Below are positions 36,078-46,572 of a stretch of 64,000 nucleotides of DNA, piece by piece; position 1 is the stretch's first letter; the number at the start of each line of letters is the position of its first letter. Origin of the DNA: Congeria kusceri (lineage: Eukaryota; Mollusca; Bivalvia; Myida; Dreissenidae); NCBI GenBank assembly GCA_027627225.1, contig CM051036.1, positions 41,859,926-41,923,925 on the forward strand, in the 5' to 3' direction. The notes below the pieces were generated by a model. It was given only the letters and a program-made list of their open reading frames with translations. It was not told where the DNA came from and ran no database searches. Position numbers and translations under genes: made by a program.

Positions 36078-37015
36078 ATTGAAAAAAAAAGCTAAGACAA
36101 ATATAAACAATCTGTGACATGGTTACCTCCCAATTAGTGTGACCTACCAGTAGAAAAAAAGAATTACTATGATATCCCAATGAATGAAAAAGTTTTCCAT
36201 GTTCAAAAATTCCAATTTTTAATATAACAATCTGTTGTTCAGTCCTAACCTTTTGGTGATTTATGTAATATACATGTACTTGCATGTACATGTGAAAACT
36301 CAATTTAAATAAAAATCATTTTGAAGTCCTTCCTCTTTACCCTAACAACATCTACAATGTGACAGAAGTTGACTGGTTTGATGTAATTATTTTGATCATA
36401 CGTCTCGTACACATAAGTCTTAAGGTATTTTGAAAACCAATATAATTGATTAATTACTTTGACCTTAAATATGTCTTGATTGCTTGGGTGAGTTATCCTG
36501 TGTCATCAATGATCTTTATTATTCGATGAAATAAATCATCTAATTATATGTTTCGTTTATGTATTGAGTGCATTTCATTAACATGTAACATGTATTGTTT
36601 ATACATGAAATAAAGTGATACAATGTAATACTACAAAGAGCATAAATTTGCAGCTTTGTCCTTCCTTCCGTCCGTCAAAATTTTAAGGATAAAAGGTATG
36701 TTTATGAAACTTCATAGGTAGTTAGATCTCATTGCGTACAATTACATTGCACAATAATTGCAACTATAAAATTCCTCATTCTGGAGTTATTGTTCTTGGT
36801 TACTTTTCATAAAAAAATTTTCAGGAAAGTTCATAGGTGATTGACAAAATGTGTGTAGTGAATATAAAAGGAAAATAATTGATGATTGGAGAAATGGAAA
36901 AAATTATTTTTTGGCAAAAGTTAAGAAAAAAACAACAGTTACTCAGTTACGTTTACAGAGCGTTGCGCATGTATACGCACGCTATATTTATTTAGTTTTT
37001 CATTATCACACGACA

Positions 37016-37480
37016 TCAAGAGGTTAAATTGTGTAATACTTGACCATTATTATAGTATCTAGGTAAGTATTTAATACGTAATTTCCTATACAAAGGGCAA
37101 ACTATTAGGTCGTAATGGTTTTGTGGATAATAAATGTGGTGTCCGCCTTGCGACCGGGAAGTCCCGCGGTCGATCTCCAAGAGCGTTCTCAAGATCTTTC
37201 CAAGACACCAAGTACTGGTTCTTCCCAGGAAACGGACTCGAGTGTGTCTCTTAAAGCCGTTAATTACGGCTTTCGATGCAATCGAGCTTAAATAAATAGG
37301 TTTCAACTAAATTAAACTATACAAAGGGCAAACTAACAAAAAGTGATACTCATTTTCTATAATATTCATTGTACACTTATTACATGATATATTTTCACGA
37401 TTAATATTTCTTCATTTACCTTCTTCAATATGTAGGTTATGCGCAGAGCATCTGATCGAATGTTGTAAATGACACTCTTA
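37016..37480 (-). pseudogene. LINE ORF2 C-terminal fragment, right arm
   Basis: Mirror of 13065-13440. The minus strand gives LYRKLRIKYLPRYYNNGQ near 37040-37095 and, beyond the SINE, residues matching the Cys-rich C-terminus, with more substitutions than the left copy. Confidence 0.65.
37096..37312 (+). mobile_element. tRNA-derived SINE, right-arm copy
   Basis: It starts GGTCGTAATGGTTTTGTGGA, then GGTGTCCGCCTTGCGACCGG and a B-box-like GGTCGATCTCC. The 3' part is CGATGCAATCGAGC followed by TTAAATAAATAGG. It lies inside the LINE fragment at the same place as the left-arm SINE. Confidence 0.72.
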
Positions 37481-38114
37481 ATTTAAAGTTGTTGATGCAG
37501 AATAAATATTTTTCAACAATAAATTATTTGTAAAGTAACAATCTAATTTCTCAGAATGTTTAACATTGAAATACCACTGCTGGAAATAATTATAAAATCT
37601 CCTGATTAGATAGAACACGAAGTGCACAAGAGCTGCAATATTTCCTCATTTTCGTGTTAATGCCCTTTGTTATTATTCATACTTATTTTTTGTCCATAGC
37701 ATAACTCATAAAGTATACATTTATCTTCATGAAGTTTCACAGGAAGATATATCTTATTTATTAGAAGTGCAGCATATAAGAACTGTAACTCAACATTTCA
37801 TCATTTTGGAGTTATTGCCCTTTCTCCGACGGTTTCTTATGTATTGATATGTTTTCTTACTATTATATGGTTATATAAAAATGTCAAGATCTTAAAAACA
37901 CAAGAAATGTTCTTATGTTATCTATTAAGGAGCTTTATGAATGTGTCCAGATGAAAGTACATTTGTATGAAACAAAACGGGTTCCAAAACGGCCTTTAAT
38001 ACAATAATTTATGTGTAATAAACTAAATTGCTATACAAATAATTCAGACACATTTACTGAAGAGGAAGTTTGAGGTTGACGCGTCACAAACCGGTTTAAA
38101 ACCCCACTTGCATT

Positions 38115-38279
38115 GGGTAAACTCAATGCCAATGTCCGTTCCCAAGTGGGTAAACTCAATGCCAATGTCCGTTCCCAGGTGGGTAAACTCAATGCCAATG
38201 TCCGTTCCCAGGTGGGTAAACTCAATGCCAATGTCCGTTCCCAGGTGGGTAAACTCAATGCCAATGTCCGTTCCAAGGC
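38115..38279. repeat. Five tandem 33-bp units
   Basis: The unit GGGTAAACTCAATGCCAATG followed by TCCGTTCCCAGGT repeats at 38115, 38148, 38181, 38214 and 38247, almost without change. The left arm has one copy (about 12505-12535). Because 33 is a multiple of three, frames stay open through it and make an apparent 11-residue protein repeat, probably not real. Confidence 0.9.
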
Positions 38280-39200
38280 GGAAGCCTTCTGATTTTTTAT
38301 ATGTCGTCTTTGTTTTATTTTACAAGTTATGTACATATATCTGTTACAGCTCTTTTTTTTATACATATGTTAGCAGAATTGTGGGGATATGGCGTTTTTA
38401 CATTTCACTACTCCATAAACTCCGATAGCATATGCATGTATTAAAGAACACGCGCTTATATTTGCATTGCATATGTCAAAAGGACTTAAGAAAGAATAAT
38501 AACAAGAACGAAGGGTACCGGGCAATTAGAAAAAGCTGATTCATTAGGCCATGCTTAAGGACACATGACCATATTGCCTACATCATAACAACAACACTGA
38601 CTGAACAAGCATGCACAAACACAAACACAGCACAGGACAATTAAAAAGTTGAGTTTGACGAAATGGGTCACCGCCTTGGAACGGTCAGTTTATTAAAAAC
38701 CCTAAGCCTAAAGCCTGTTTGGAATCCAATCAATCCTAGCAAAATTGGTCTATATTTTTAAAATCAGACATATCTAATCGTTTCTACCTAACGAAAAATA
38801 TGAAATATCCCTACGTTGCGTAAAGGGAGAAAATCTGATTTGGTCAAATGTGTAGAAAATACGTTTACTTTGTGTGTTTAAGTACTGCATGTTTTATAAA
38901 AACGTAAAAGGTGAATATCAGCGCATTTGTTTACTGTACGTTTATAGGCAAGGTCAATATATTTCCCCATGCAAAACATTTTTAAAAATCGTCTTAATAC
39001 AAATTGACAAAAACTGAAAGAAAATGCGAACTGCAGGTTATATTTCAAATAAATCTCTATTTAACTTTCAAACGATATGAACATAAAAAGATAGCACATA
39101 ACACATCCTTCATTGCAAAAATGCGACATAAGAATACTAGTACGAAACACATTTATCTTGTTTCCAATATAAAAATTTCAATTATTTAAATCACTTTACT
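38280..39200. other. Right-arm non-coding stretch
   Basis: Mirror of about 11580-12500. No gene recognised. The TTAGGG run of the left arm appears here as degenerate AACCCTAAGCCTAAAGCC (about 38698). Confidence 0.6.
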
Positions 39201-39205
39201 ATTCG

Positions 39206-40204
39206 TTAACATAACTCGTAAGCTCTTTGAAAAGGATTAAAGCACCAAAACAGTTTTCGGTTTTTCAATAGCTCATCTCTATCTAAACCAGTTACTTCCT
39301 CTAAGAACTTCACAAACGTGTCACTGCACCAAAATGTTGGGGCTCTTAACGTGTACCTCTGTCGTGTAGGACTTACATCGCATGAAAGTGGAAAAACCAT
39401 AATCGGTAGTATCGATCAGTTCAGGCTGGTGGTACATTACATCGGGAGAAAATCCAGTACGGCATTCAGAATTTGTTTGCCTTCGAAAATCTTGTTAAGA
39501 ACTTGTTGATTAAGGGAAAGTGAACAAAACCTCAAACATTCAATATGAATATGATCATTATCATATTAGTAACCATGCAGTGTCCCAGAGATCTCAGAAT
39601 AAGTTTTTTCCAAAAGGAGACCTGGCAGTTGAAAACAGACCAGAAACGTTCAATGCGCTGATTAGAAGTTGACCTTCCGCACATAAAACTATTATTTCTT
39701 GACATTCTATCACCATGTGAATATCTAAGGGCAAACGGACTATCTCTGACAAAGTGACAATGGAATTTTCTGTGCCACAATCTCCTCGAACAACTCTTGG
39801 AACTCTGCCTGTGATTTCAATGTAATCAAGAAAGTAACGTGTATCAGTTTCGGATCTGTGTTTGTTTATGACGCTCGTAGCCATAAAAGTTTCCTAGAAA
39901 ACCCGTCTATTGCTCCATGAATGCATATGCCAAAAGGCTTTAACTTGTCCGTCTATATGAATCAAATACATGTATAAGTGCGTCTACGTAGTCTACGTCG
40001 AGACCGAAGCAATACTCCCTCTGGGTCCAAGTATTTTAGTATTACTCTTACTCGCTTCTGATGTTCATTTACCTTGCCAGATATTTTCAGCATATTCCAT
40101 ATGGTGCGATATCCACAATTAGAAAAACCTCTTCTGTATAACTGTCTTATTTCGTTCGCTTTGTCCGTCAGTGGAGAATCTCTTTTGTACCGTTTCAATG
40201 CCAT
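39206..40204 (-). pseudogene. DDE integrase-like transposase remnant, right arm (IS3EU-like)
   Basis: Minus-strand frames give MALKRYKRDSPLTDKANEIR and CGYRTIWNMLKISGKVNEHQ (residues 1 to about 50; helical N-terminal part), then LKYLDPEGVLLRSRRRLRRR, CIHGAIDGFSRK (first Asp near 39906), ITGRVPRVVRGDCGTEN (second Asp near 39781) and GRSTSNQRIERFW (Glu near 39660). The C-terminal part has FPLSCDVSPTRQRYTLRAPT. It is broken by frameshifts near 39960, 39775 and 39600, and by stops. The N-terminal helix-rich part is better preserved than in the left copy. In the family this is the cut-and-join enzyme of the transposon. Confidence 0.72.
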
Positions 40205-40322
40205 TCTTTAGAGAATGCGTCTCAGGCTGCGCAGTGAAATAGTTATTGCGTGGAAAGATTAAAAACCCTCAGATTTCTTTCCAAGTATATCAAAGTTGGA
40301 AAAAATAACATAGCGAAGTTTA

Positions 40323-41336
40323 AGCCTCGGTCACACTGTCACGATTTTGTCTACGATTGCCAACGATTTACACAATCTTGGTGAAGCGTGGTAAAGCCCA
40401 TACGTACTGGCATCTGTGTGAATCTTGAAGAATCTTGGGGCTTCCTATCGATCGGGAAGGGCTACGACAGTTCTGAACATGTTCAAAACATTCGTGGCTT
40501 ATCGGAGCGCCGCCACATTTTTTTCAAAACGTAGGACAATCCTAGTGCCATCGTACCTCAATCTGGCTTATTCTTACAGCCATCGTAGAGGCATTTGTGG
40601 ACTGTCGTGTTTCATCGTGACCGATTTCATGACATATATATTACAAGACTGTAGTACGTTATGGTACTTTTTGCTGTACGGGTTTCTACGTTTGCCCTAC
40701 GGTTCAGTTACGATTCCAGTAGGATCTTTAGCGACAACTATCATGACTACTCACTGATATACACGATGGGCCACGATAACGCGACGATTGGGTCGCGTTA
40801 CCTGTACGGTTTATAGCGATGTCACTAGTTACTACGCACTCACTACGTTTGCCAACGTTGGTGTCACGATTATGCCCGTAGTGAAGCGTGAGAATTATTG
40901 GCTGCTCGTAGGTTTATGGTGATTAATCTTCTTTAATCTTATTACAATCGTCATCGTCGGATACCCACGTTCGACCCATTCCGCTCCTCTCCATTCATCG
41001 AGTGCTGGAGTGCAACGGAATGATTAGGCGTGGGTATCCGATGATGTACAATCGTAGGAGAAACGTTAACAATCGCATGTAATCGTCTGTTACCCTAGCC
41101 TGACGCTAGCGTATTACAAACGTAACATCTCGCATCATCTCTCGGTAAACCCGTGGTAAATCGGCTGCGGAAACCTACAAGAGTCGTTGATATTCATAGT
41201 CTCGTCCTACAACAATTTTAGGAATAAGTAGGAAGACACTGTCGGGACACTGTGCATCCCGACTCATTACGATTAACACGTCCACGATCAATCGTGGGCT
41301 ATCGAAGCCAAAATCGTGACAGTGTGACCGGGGCTA
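40323..41336. mobile_element. Inverted-repeat DNA element in the right arm
   Basis: The left end is AGCCTCGGTCACACTGTCAC and the right end complement TAGCCCCGGTCACACTGTCA, about 25 bp of terminal inverted repeat. It is flanked by TA (40321-40322, 41337-41338). The left arm shows the empty site with one TA (10126-10127). The interior is full of CGATTG / CAATCG words and holds the nested 95-bp element at 40952-41046. No transposase frame recognised. Confidence 0.8.
40952..41046. mobile_element. 95-bp mini-element with 9-bp target duplication, copy 1
   Basis: It starts CATCGTCGGATACCCACG and ends with the near complement CGTGGGTATCCGATGATG. It is flanked by identical TACAATCGT at 40943-40951 and 41047-41055. 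A 9-bp duplication fits a Mutator-like (MULE) transposase acting in trans. A second copy lies at 45204-45299. Confidence 0.85.
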
Positions 41337-41789
41337 TACTAGCCACCTTGTTCAAATGCCCAAATGTCTGAATGTCAAACAACAATAATTTTTTATAACA
41401 AATAATAGTAATATAAAATAAAAAGGCCCACCGACCGATCCATCTTTTTTTGGGCCGGTTACAGGAAACTTTATTTTTCTTTCTAGGCCTAATATGGAAT
41501 ACGTTTTTATACATAAACATTACCTTACAGGCGTGTGAAATGATTTAATAGTTTTATGGGATTATCAAAACCAAAAAGAGCGTAGCTAGTTCCAAGTTTC
41601 AAAATTATAAGTATAAAATGACAAAAAAAAAACGAAGACATTATTTACAACATATTTAGCTTATACATTTTATATAAATGTATCATAAATTAAAAATAAC
41701 CCGTACCAATTATGCTGAATATCTTTTGCCAAAAGAAACCATTGGAGAACCGATCAAACAGTATAAAAAAATAAGGAAGACGTCTTAAT

Positions 41790-42151
41790 AATTCGTTAAC
41801 ATAACATACTTATATGTTGTTTTACGACCGACATATTTTAACAAGGTGCGCGTTTTAATTCATCATGTCGCCCTAAGATAACAAGATATGTCGACATAGT
41901 TTAGTCAGCATGTCGTGTTATTAACCAATCTTGTCGACATAAGAGAAGTGCGTATGTTGACTTAAACGTTATGTGTCGACATATATTTTAACAAGTTGTG
42001 CATTTTCAATCACCATGTCGTCTTAATTTAACAAGATATGTCGACATAGTTTGCTGAACATGTCGTATTAATACCACAACATGTCGAGATAATGGAGGTG
42101 GTTATGTCGACTTAAAAGTCGTTATGTGAGGGGTCAATTTACTTTTCCATA
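41790..42151 (-). repeat. TCGACATA-rich block 3
   Basis: Reverse complement of block 1: ATATGTCGACATAG near 41886, TCGACATAAGAGAAGTGCG and GTTATGTCGACTTAAAAG near 42100, ending GGGGTCAATTTACTTTTCCA. Its far edge carries GAAGACGTCTTAATAATTCG, the sequence interrupted by hAT element 2 in block 2. Confidence 0.8.
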
Positions 42152-42202
42152 CCTAGGTGAGCGGGAATCTGTCGGAGTTGTGATTTTATTGGCTCATTAA
42201 GT

Positions 42203-43117
42203 CGTTCCCTTGACAAGAAAATCTCGTTCCCACGACAAACTATGTCGTTCCCACGAGTTATTTATGTCGTTCCCACGACTTAATATGTCATTCCCACGAG
42301 TTATTTATGTCGTTCCCACGAGAAAAGATATCGTTCCCACGACTTAATGTGACGTTACCACGAGTTAATTAAATCGTTCCCACGAGAAAAGACCTCGTTC
42401 CCACGACTTAATATGTCGTTACCACGAGTTAATTGTCTCGTTCCCACGAGATAAGATCTCGTTCCCACAAATTAATATGTCGTGGGAACGACATAAATAA
42501 AAATGACCATGTCACATCTATGCACCAGAGCGGGAATCTGTCGGAGTTGTAATTCTGATCGGCTCATAAAGTCGTTTCCTCGACAAAACTACCTCGTTCC
42601 CACGACATAATATGTCGCTACCGCGAGTTAATTATCTCGTTCCCACGACTTAATATGTCGTGCCCACAAGTTATTTATGTCGTTCCCACGAGAAAAGATC
42701 TCGTTCCCACGACTTAATATGTCGTTACCACGAGTATATTGTATTGTTCACACCACTTAATATGTCGTTCGCACGAGTTATTTTTGTCGTTCCCACGAGA
42801 AAAAAATCTCGTTCCCACGACTTAATATGTCGTTACCACGAGTTAATTATATTGTTCCCAAAACTTAATATGTCGTTACCACTACAAAATTATGACGTTC
42901 CCACGACTTCATTTGTCGTTCCCGCGAGTAATTTATGTCGTTCCCACGAGAAAAGATCTCGTTCCCACGACTAAGTATGTCGTTACCACGAGTCAATTAT
43001 CTCGTTCCAACGACTTAATATGTCGTTACCACAACATAATTATGTCGTTCCAACGAGATAAGATCTCGTTCCCACGACTTAATATGTCATGGGAACGACA
43101 TAAATAAAAACATGCAC
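42203..43117 (-). repeat. Long array of CGTTCCCACG mini-palindromes (right end)
   Basis: About 40 units of GTCGTTCCCACGA alternate with ACTTAATAT, GTTATTTAT and GAAAAGATC linkers. The array consists of two tandem super-units, each opening with GAGCGGGAATCTGTCGGAGT (near 42160 and 42530) and closing with GGAACGACATAAATAAAAA before the terminal sequence. The left end of the giant repeat has a single, shorter version. Open frames here are repeat artefacts. Confidence 0.88.
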
Positions 43118-43320
43118 ATGTCAAATCTGTGCCACCGTACCAAACTCCTTTGTGCTGTCGCTCATAAGTGCGTTAATTAATTCATTAATTAAATGAATTC
43201 GCAAGGTTTTATAAGGGATATTCTCGATCAAAGGGATTCCTTACAATTAAATGTGTAGTATTGCCACACTCAATTACAAACGAGCCTGATGCCCATTACC
43301 ATTTGTACAAAAACCAATTA

Positions 43321-43638
43321 TGCACCTATCAATATTTTCCCCCCGGGGGGGGGGGGGGGGGCGGCGGGCATATACGGGACTTAAGACTGAAAGTTATTCC
43401 CGACAGGCGGTAATTTGACACAATCCTGGTCGCGGGAAATAGACTGGTCGGATTTTAGATCCTGATAAAATTGGGATATTTAGACGCCGGCTTTTTCACT
43501 CAACTTAAATATGGTATCTCCCACTGTCGGGATTTAGACAAAAATGCTTGCCTCTAGGGTGGGGAATTAGACCCCAAAAACTGAAATTAGTCTACTTTCC
43601 CTGGTATTGCCCGCCCGGGGAAAATATTGATAGGTGCA
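43321..43638. mobile_element. Short inverted-repeat element, TGCACCTATCAATATTTT family, copy 1
   Basis: The ends are TGCACCTATCAATATTTTCC and GGAAAATATTGATAGGTGCA, perfectly inverted over about 22 bp. Flanking TTA occurs on both sides (43318-43320, 43639-43641). A run of about 18 G follows CCCCCC near 43341. A second copy in the same orientation is at 59259-59579, in BLOC1S4 intron 1. Confidence 0.85.
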
Positions 43639-43641
43639 TTA

Positions 43642-44169
43642 TTAGACTGGCGATCGTGTTATTCAAGTATATTAACGTGCCTTATGGTATTTTTCTATTC
43701 AAATTACTTTGTACCATTGGTAATCAGTTATTATTTGATAATAAAGTATTTTACGCTTTCTGGTTATGCTTGTACGTGTTTTATTTTTCTTTGCATCTAG
43801 TGACCAAGTAGAAAAGTTGCTCGTTGTATTTGTTTCATTTTTGTTGTTTTTGTGTACGATGTGCTGTGTTCTAAATGCAATTGGTCAGCTTATCTGAAAT
43901 AAATGATCTTAAGGTCTTAGTTTGGGTGTGTCTATTGCTGTTGCAGCTGGAATTTACATACTTTTATATTTCATCTGAACCAAAGTGTTTATGCTTGTGT
44001 ATGAAATATTCAGAATATAGTACATACATCTATACAAATGTATATACAATACTAACTTTTTTTCTGATAATTACATAATATTATTAGTGTCCAATTGCAC
44101 TCAATAGAATCATATATAAAATATAATTATATGTAGGTTGGGCGAACATTCCTAACAGTATTACTATAT
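43642..44169. other. No recognised feature
   Basis: AT-rich sequence with short open frames (43548-43811, 43875-44078) that lack motifs and have the composition of non-coding DNA. It has no counterpart in copy B of the segmental duplication. Confidence 0.5.
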
Positions 44170-44665
44170 CACCTATAACGAATCACACACTTAAGTCAAC
44201 AGTCAACAACTTACAGAACAAAACGCGCTAACGAGCACCAGTATCCTGTTCTCGGAGGTTTAGACGCGTGCAACCAGGTCAGGATCTGTTGATGAATCCC
44301 CCGTTCAGCGTAAGGACTCGTAGAAACTTAGTAGAGGGATTAAATTATGAGGAAATAGGTAGATTTATGGAAAAAAAAGAAAGGAAATTATACGTTATTA
44401 TACGATGACAATGTTCGCTGGTATTAGTCCTTAACAGAGACATGCGTTTAATAAATCATTAGGTATTTCTTCATGGCTGCTTGCTGATTGAGAATGCCTG
44501 CTGTCAGAACAATTATTAGACAATGCTAATTTTGAGCGACGTTAAGATGTAACAACATCAACGATTGTAATGGCGTCAGTTTCACCTACATTTCTTACCG
44601 ACTGCGTATCAAACACATACACGTACGTGTACAGATTGCATATTGATCAATGCCAACTATATTAC
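44170..44665 (+). repeat. Direct segmental duplication, copy A (right part)
   Basis: Matches about 48560-49037 in the same orientation: GTCAACAACTTACAGAACAA with GTCAACAAATTACAGAACAA, GGTTTAGACGCGTGCAAC with GGATTAGACACGTGCAAC, and GATCAATGCCAACTATAT with GGTCAATGCCAACTATAT. It continues the segment that begins at 7268, interrupted here by about 35 kb. Confidence 0.75.
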
Positions 44666-45194
44666 TAATACAATCTTCAACTGGGCTGTTTCGATTGCTT
44701 TAGACAATGGTTTTAACCTATTGCGGTTACATATTTAAATAACCTACTAAAAAGCAATTAACTATACTTTGCATTTCAGGAGCATATTTAATTATCTCAA
44801 ATATTGACATTATTTTATGTAACATGACATTCTGTAACATTAATAAATGTTGCTTTGGAAAAAGTAAAGTGTCAATTAACAAACAAACAAAGCAACAGCA
44901 AAAACAAAGGTTTATACAAAATTAATATGTACTTATGTATTTGTTATATGTACGATGTTAGTATACAGTGTACGACTTAGCGTACTAATATTTTTTTAAC
45001 GTCACAGAGCAGAACAAAATTTAAATGAACCATGAACTTTAGAATGTCTTGTGTTTGTCACAAGACCAAGCCATTTTATTATACATCTACAATGATTTGT
45101 CAAGAATAACTCTCTCGTGTCCACGTGTATTCGTGCCAGTTGTATGACTTCTTATTCCCTAGTTCATGCAGGAGAAAATTGTTTATGAAGTCAA
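44666..45194. other. No recognised feature
   Basis: AT-rich non-coding sequence. Nothing recognised on either strand. Confidence 0.5.
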
Positions 45195-45203
45195 TGCATC
45201 CAC

Positions 45204-45299
45204 CATCGTCGGATACCCACGCCTGATCATTACGTTACACTCCAGCATCTCGATGAATGGAGAAGAGCGGAATGGGTCGAACGTGGGTATCCGACAATG
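45204..45299. mobile_element. 95-bp mini-element with 9-bp target duplication, copy 2
   Basis: It starts CATCGTCGGATACCCACG and ends CGTGGGTATCCGACAATG. It is flanked by identical TGCATCCAC at 45195-45203 and 45300-45308. The interior is inverted relative to copy 1 (40952-41046). Confidence 0.88.
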
Positions 45300-45308
45300 T
45301 GCATCCAC

Positions 45309-45981
45309 CCATTATCTTTCAAACACCGGTTTTAGATATTGCCGAACTTGCTTGCAGAATTCAAGATGAATATGGTTAGCATCGGAGGGAGAAACATCGG
45401 TTACGTTCGTCGTGTTGAAAATGTCAACAATGAACTGAGATCCAAATTATACAAATAGCATTCGTGTTATGGAAATATGTATACGGTGTACGATGATCCG
45501 TATTAATGTATACAGTTTTAACGTGTGGCTACACGTGCAACACATTGTAAGTGTGCCTTTAAAGTTATATTTAATCGCTTCTTCAATAAATCCGGCTAAA
45601 ATGGATGAATGCGGTATTAATCACCAGTAATATGAGTATCTATTTCCGAGAAACACGATTCACTTTCCATTTGTATATATACAATAGTTGTCGCCCTTTG
45701 TTCCAACATTGCCATGGTACCGTTTTGTCAAGAAAACACTGTTACTATTATAAACTTGACTTCTCGACGAGGCGTTATTGTACCTTATGCAGACATGGAA
45801 GGCGGGGCTTTAATATTAACAGTATCGTATAAGTAGTTTGTTAAATGTCATGACTTTGGTTCATGGGTTCGACGCATTATACTTATATTGCGGAGAATTA
45901 CGAGTAAGAGAGTGTTACGGATATATTTACTATACAAGAAGACAGTTCGTACCACCCTCTTAGTAATTATTTATCGTGTAG
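45309..45981. other. No recognised feature
   Basis: Non-coding sequence with only short, motif-free frames. Confidence 0.5.
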
Positions 45982-46468
45982 GTACCTGTTCTCGAACCTC
46001 ACCTATTTTCGAACCTTTCGTTCGTGCGCTATTTACATGTAAGCAAAGTGTGTAAGACGTCATCCGATTATGTGTAGCGGTGCTACGGTAAACAATCTGT
46101 ACAATCGTCGCAAAATTATCGGAAATATGCATCAAAAACTTGTATTTAATATCATAATTTAGTTTTGAATTCCCCTATCGGCTGCATCGAAAAAACAAGT
46201 GATGATCATGTGATACACCATGTGTTCGTTATTGATAGCTGTGGGTTCGAGAATAGGTCAGTTATTTTTAGGCCGCCATGACAGTTGAAATAGCAGGGTG
46301 GCGACATAATACGGTGTAAATTTTCTAAAACATACAGAATCTGTGTCACTATTAATGCATAAAAATGTGCACCAGAGATTGAAATAGTGATCTATAATGT
46401 TGTTTTCAAGAATTTTGCAACAAAGTCTACAGACCAGGGTACATCCTTAGAGGTTCGAGAACTGGTAC
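45982..46468. mobile_element. Short inverted-repeat element (GTACCTGTTCTCGAACCTC)
   Basis: The left end GTACCTGTTCTCGAACCTC pairs with the right end GAGGTTCGAGAACTGGTAC. A second inner pair is formed by CCTATTTTCGAACC (about 46004) and GGTTCGAGAATAGG (about 46244). No coding content. Flanking duplication not resolved. Confidence 0.7.
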
Positions 46469-46572
46469 TTCCATGACAAGTACAATTTAAAATGTTGAAA
46501 TCAAGTTAGATATACTTTATAAGGCACATACAACACACAGGACTTTGAATGCAGTTAAGAAGTTGCGCTAGT

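Larger units (their letters stand above)
9108..43139. mobile_element. Giant imperfect inverted repeat (candidate foldback-type or composite transposon)
   Basis: The left arm 9108-20715 runs as the reverse complement of the right arm 43139-22190. Anchor pairs in order (left/right) include 9108/43139, 9387/42151, 10126/41337, 10640-10760/40010-40200, 11380-11490/39280-39400, 13060-13220/37310-37480, 14640-14760/35030-35165, 16417/27651 and 33293, 18054-18161/24683-24799, 18960-19020/23660-23710, 20045-20110/23020-23090 and 20420-20640/22240-22480. Terminal sequences are CGGTGGCATAGATG (left) and the complement of CGGTGGCACAGAT (right), both next to TA. A 9-mer CCAAACTCC lies just outside on both sides (9088-9096 and 43140-43148). 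The arms are clearly diverged, so this is an old structure. Whether it moved as a unit is inference. Confidence 0.8.
22190..43139 (-). repeat. Right arm of the giant inverted repeat
   Basis: Mirror image of the left arm, inflated by secondary insertions: 25715-26840 (hAT), 27653-33291 (Tigger-like plus nested LINE), about 35178-36077, 40323-41336 (with the 95-bp nested element), five tandem 33-bp units at 38115-38279 and a doubled outer array (42203-43117). Removing these brings it close to the left-arm length. Its inner end (22190) directly abuts TCGACATA block 2. Confidence 0.8.

Noticed and set aside
38031..38428. Proteins with 11-residue repeats on both strands
   Set aside because: The 33-bp unit keeps every frame open; the single-copy left arm shows no gene there.
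21838..42151. Blocks 2 and 3 as long terminal repeats of an LTR retrotransposon
   Set aside because: No gag-pol, primer binding site or TG..CA ends; the blocks are diverged and a third lies inverted at 9387.
42660..43107. Open frames with repeated SFPRVIYVVPT-like or CRSHEKRSRSHD-like peptides
   Set aside because: They arise from the CGTTCCCACG palindrome array, with no conserved start or homologue.
9108..43139. Assembly hairpin artefact as the explanation for the palindrome
   Set aside because: The arms are well diverged and differ by clean insertions with target duplications, unlike a chimeric read; still worth checking with long reads.
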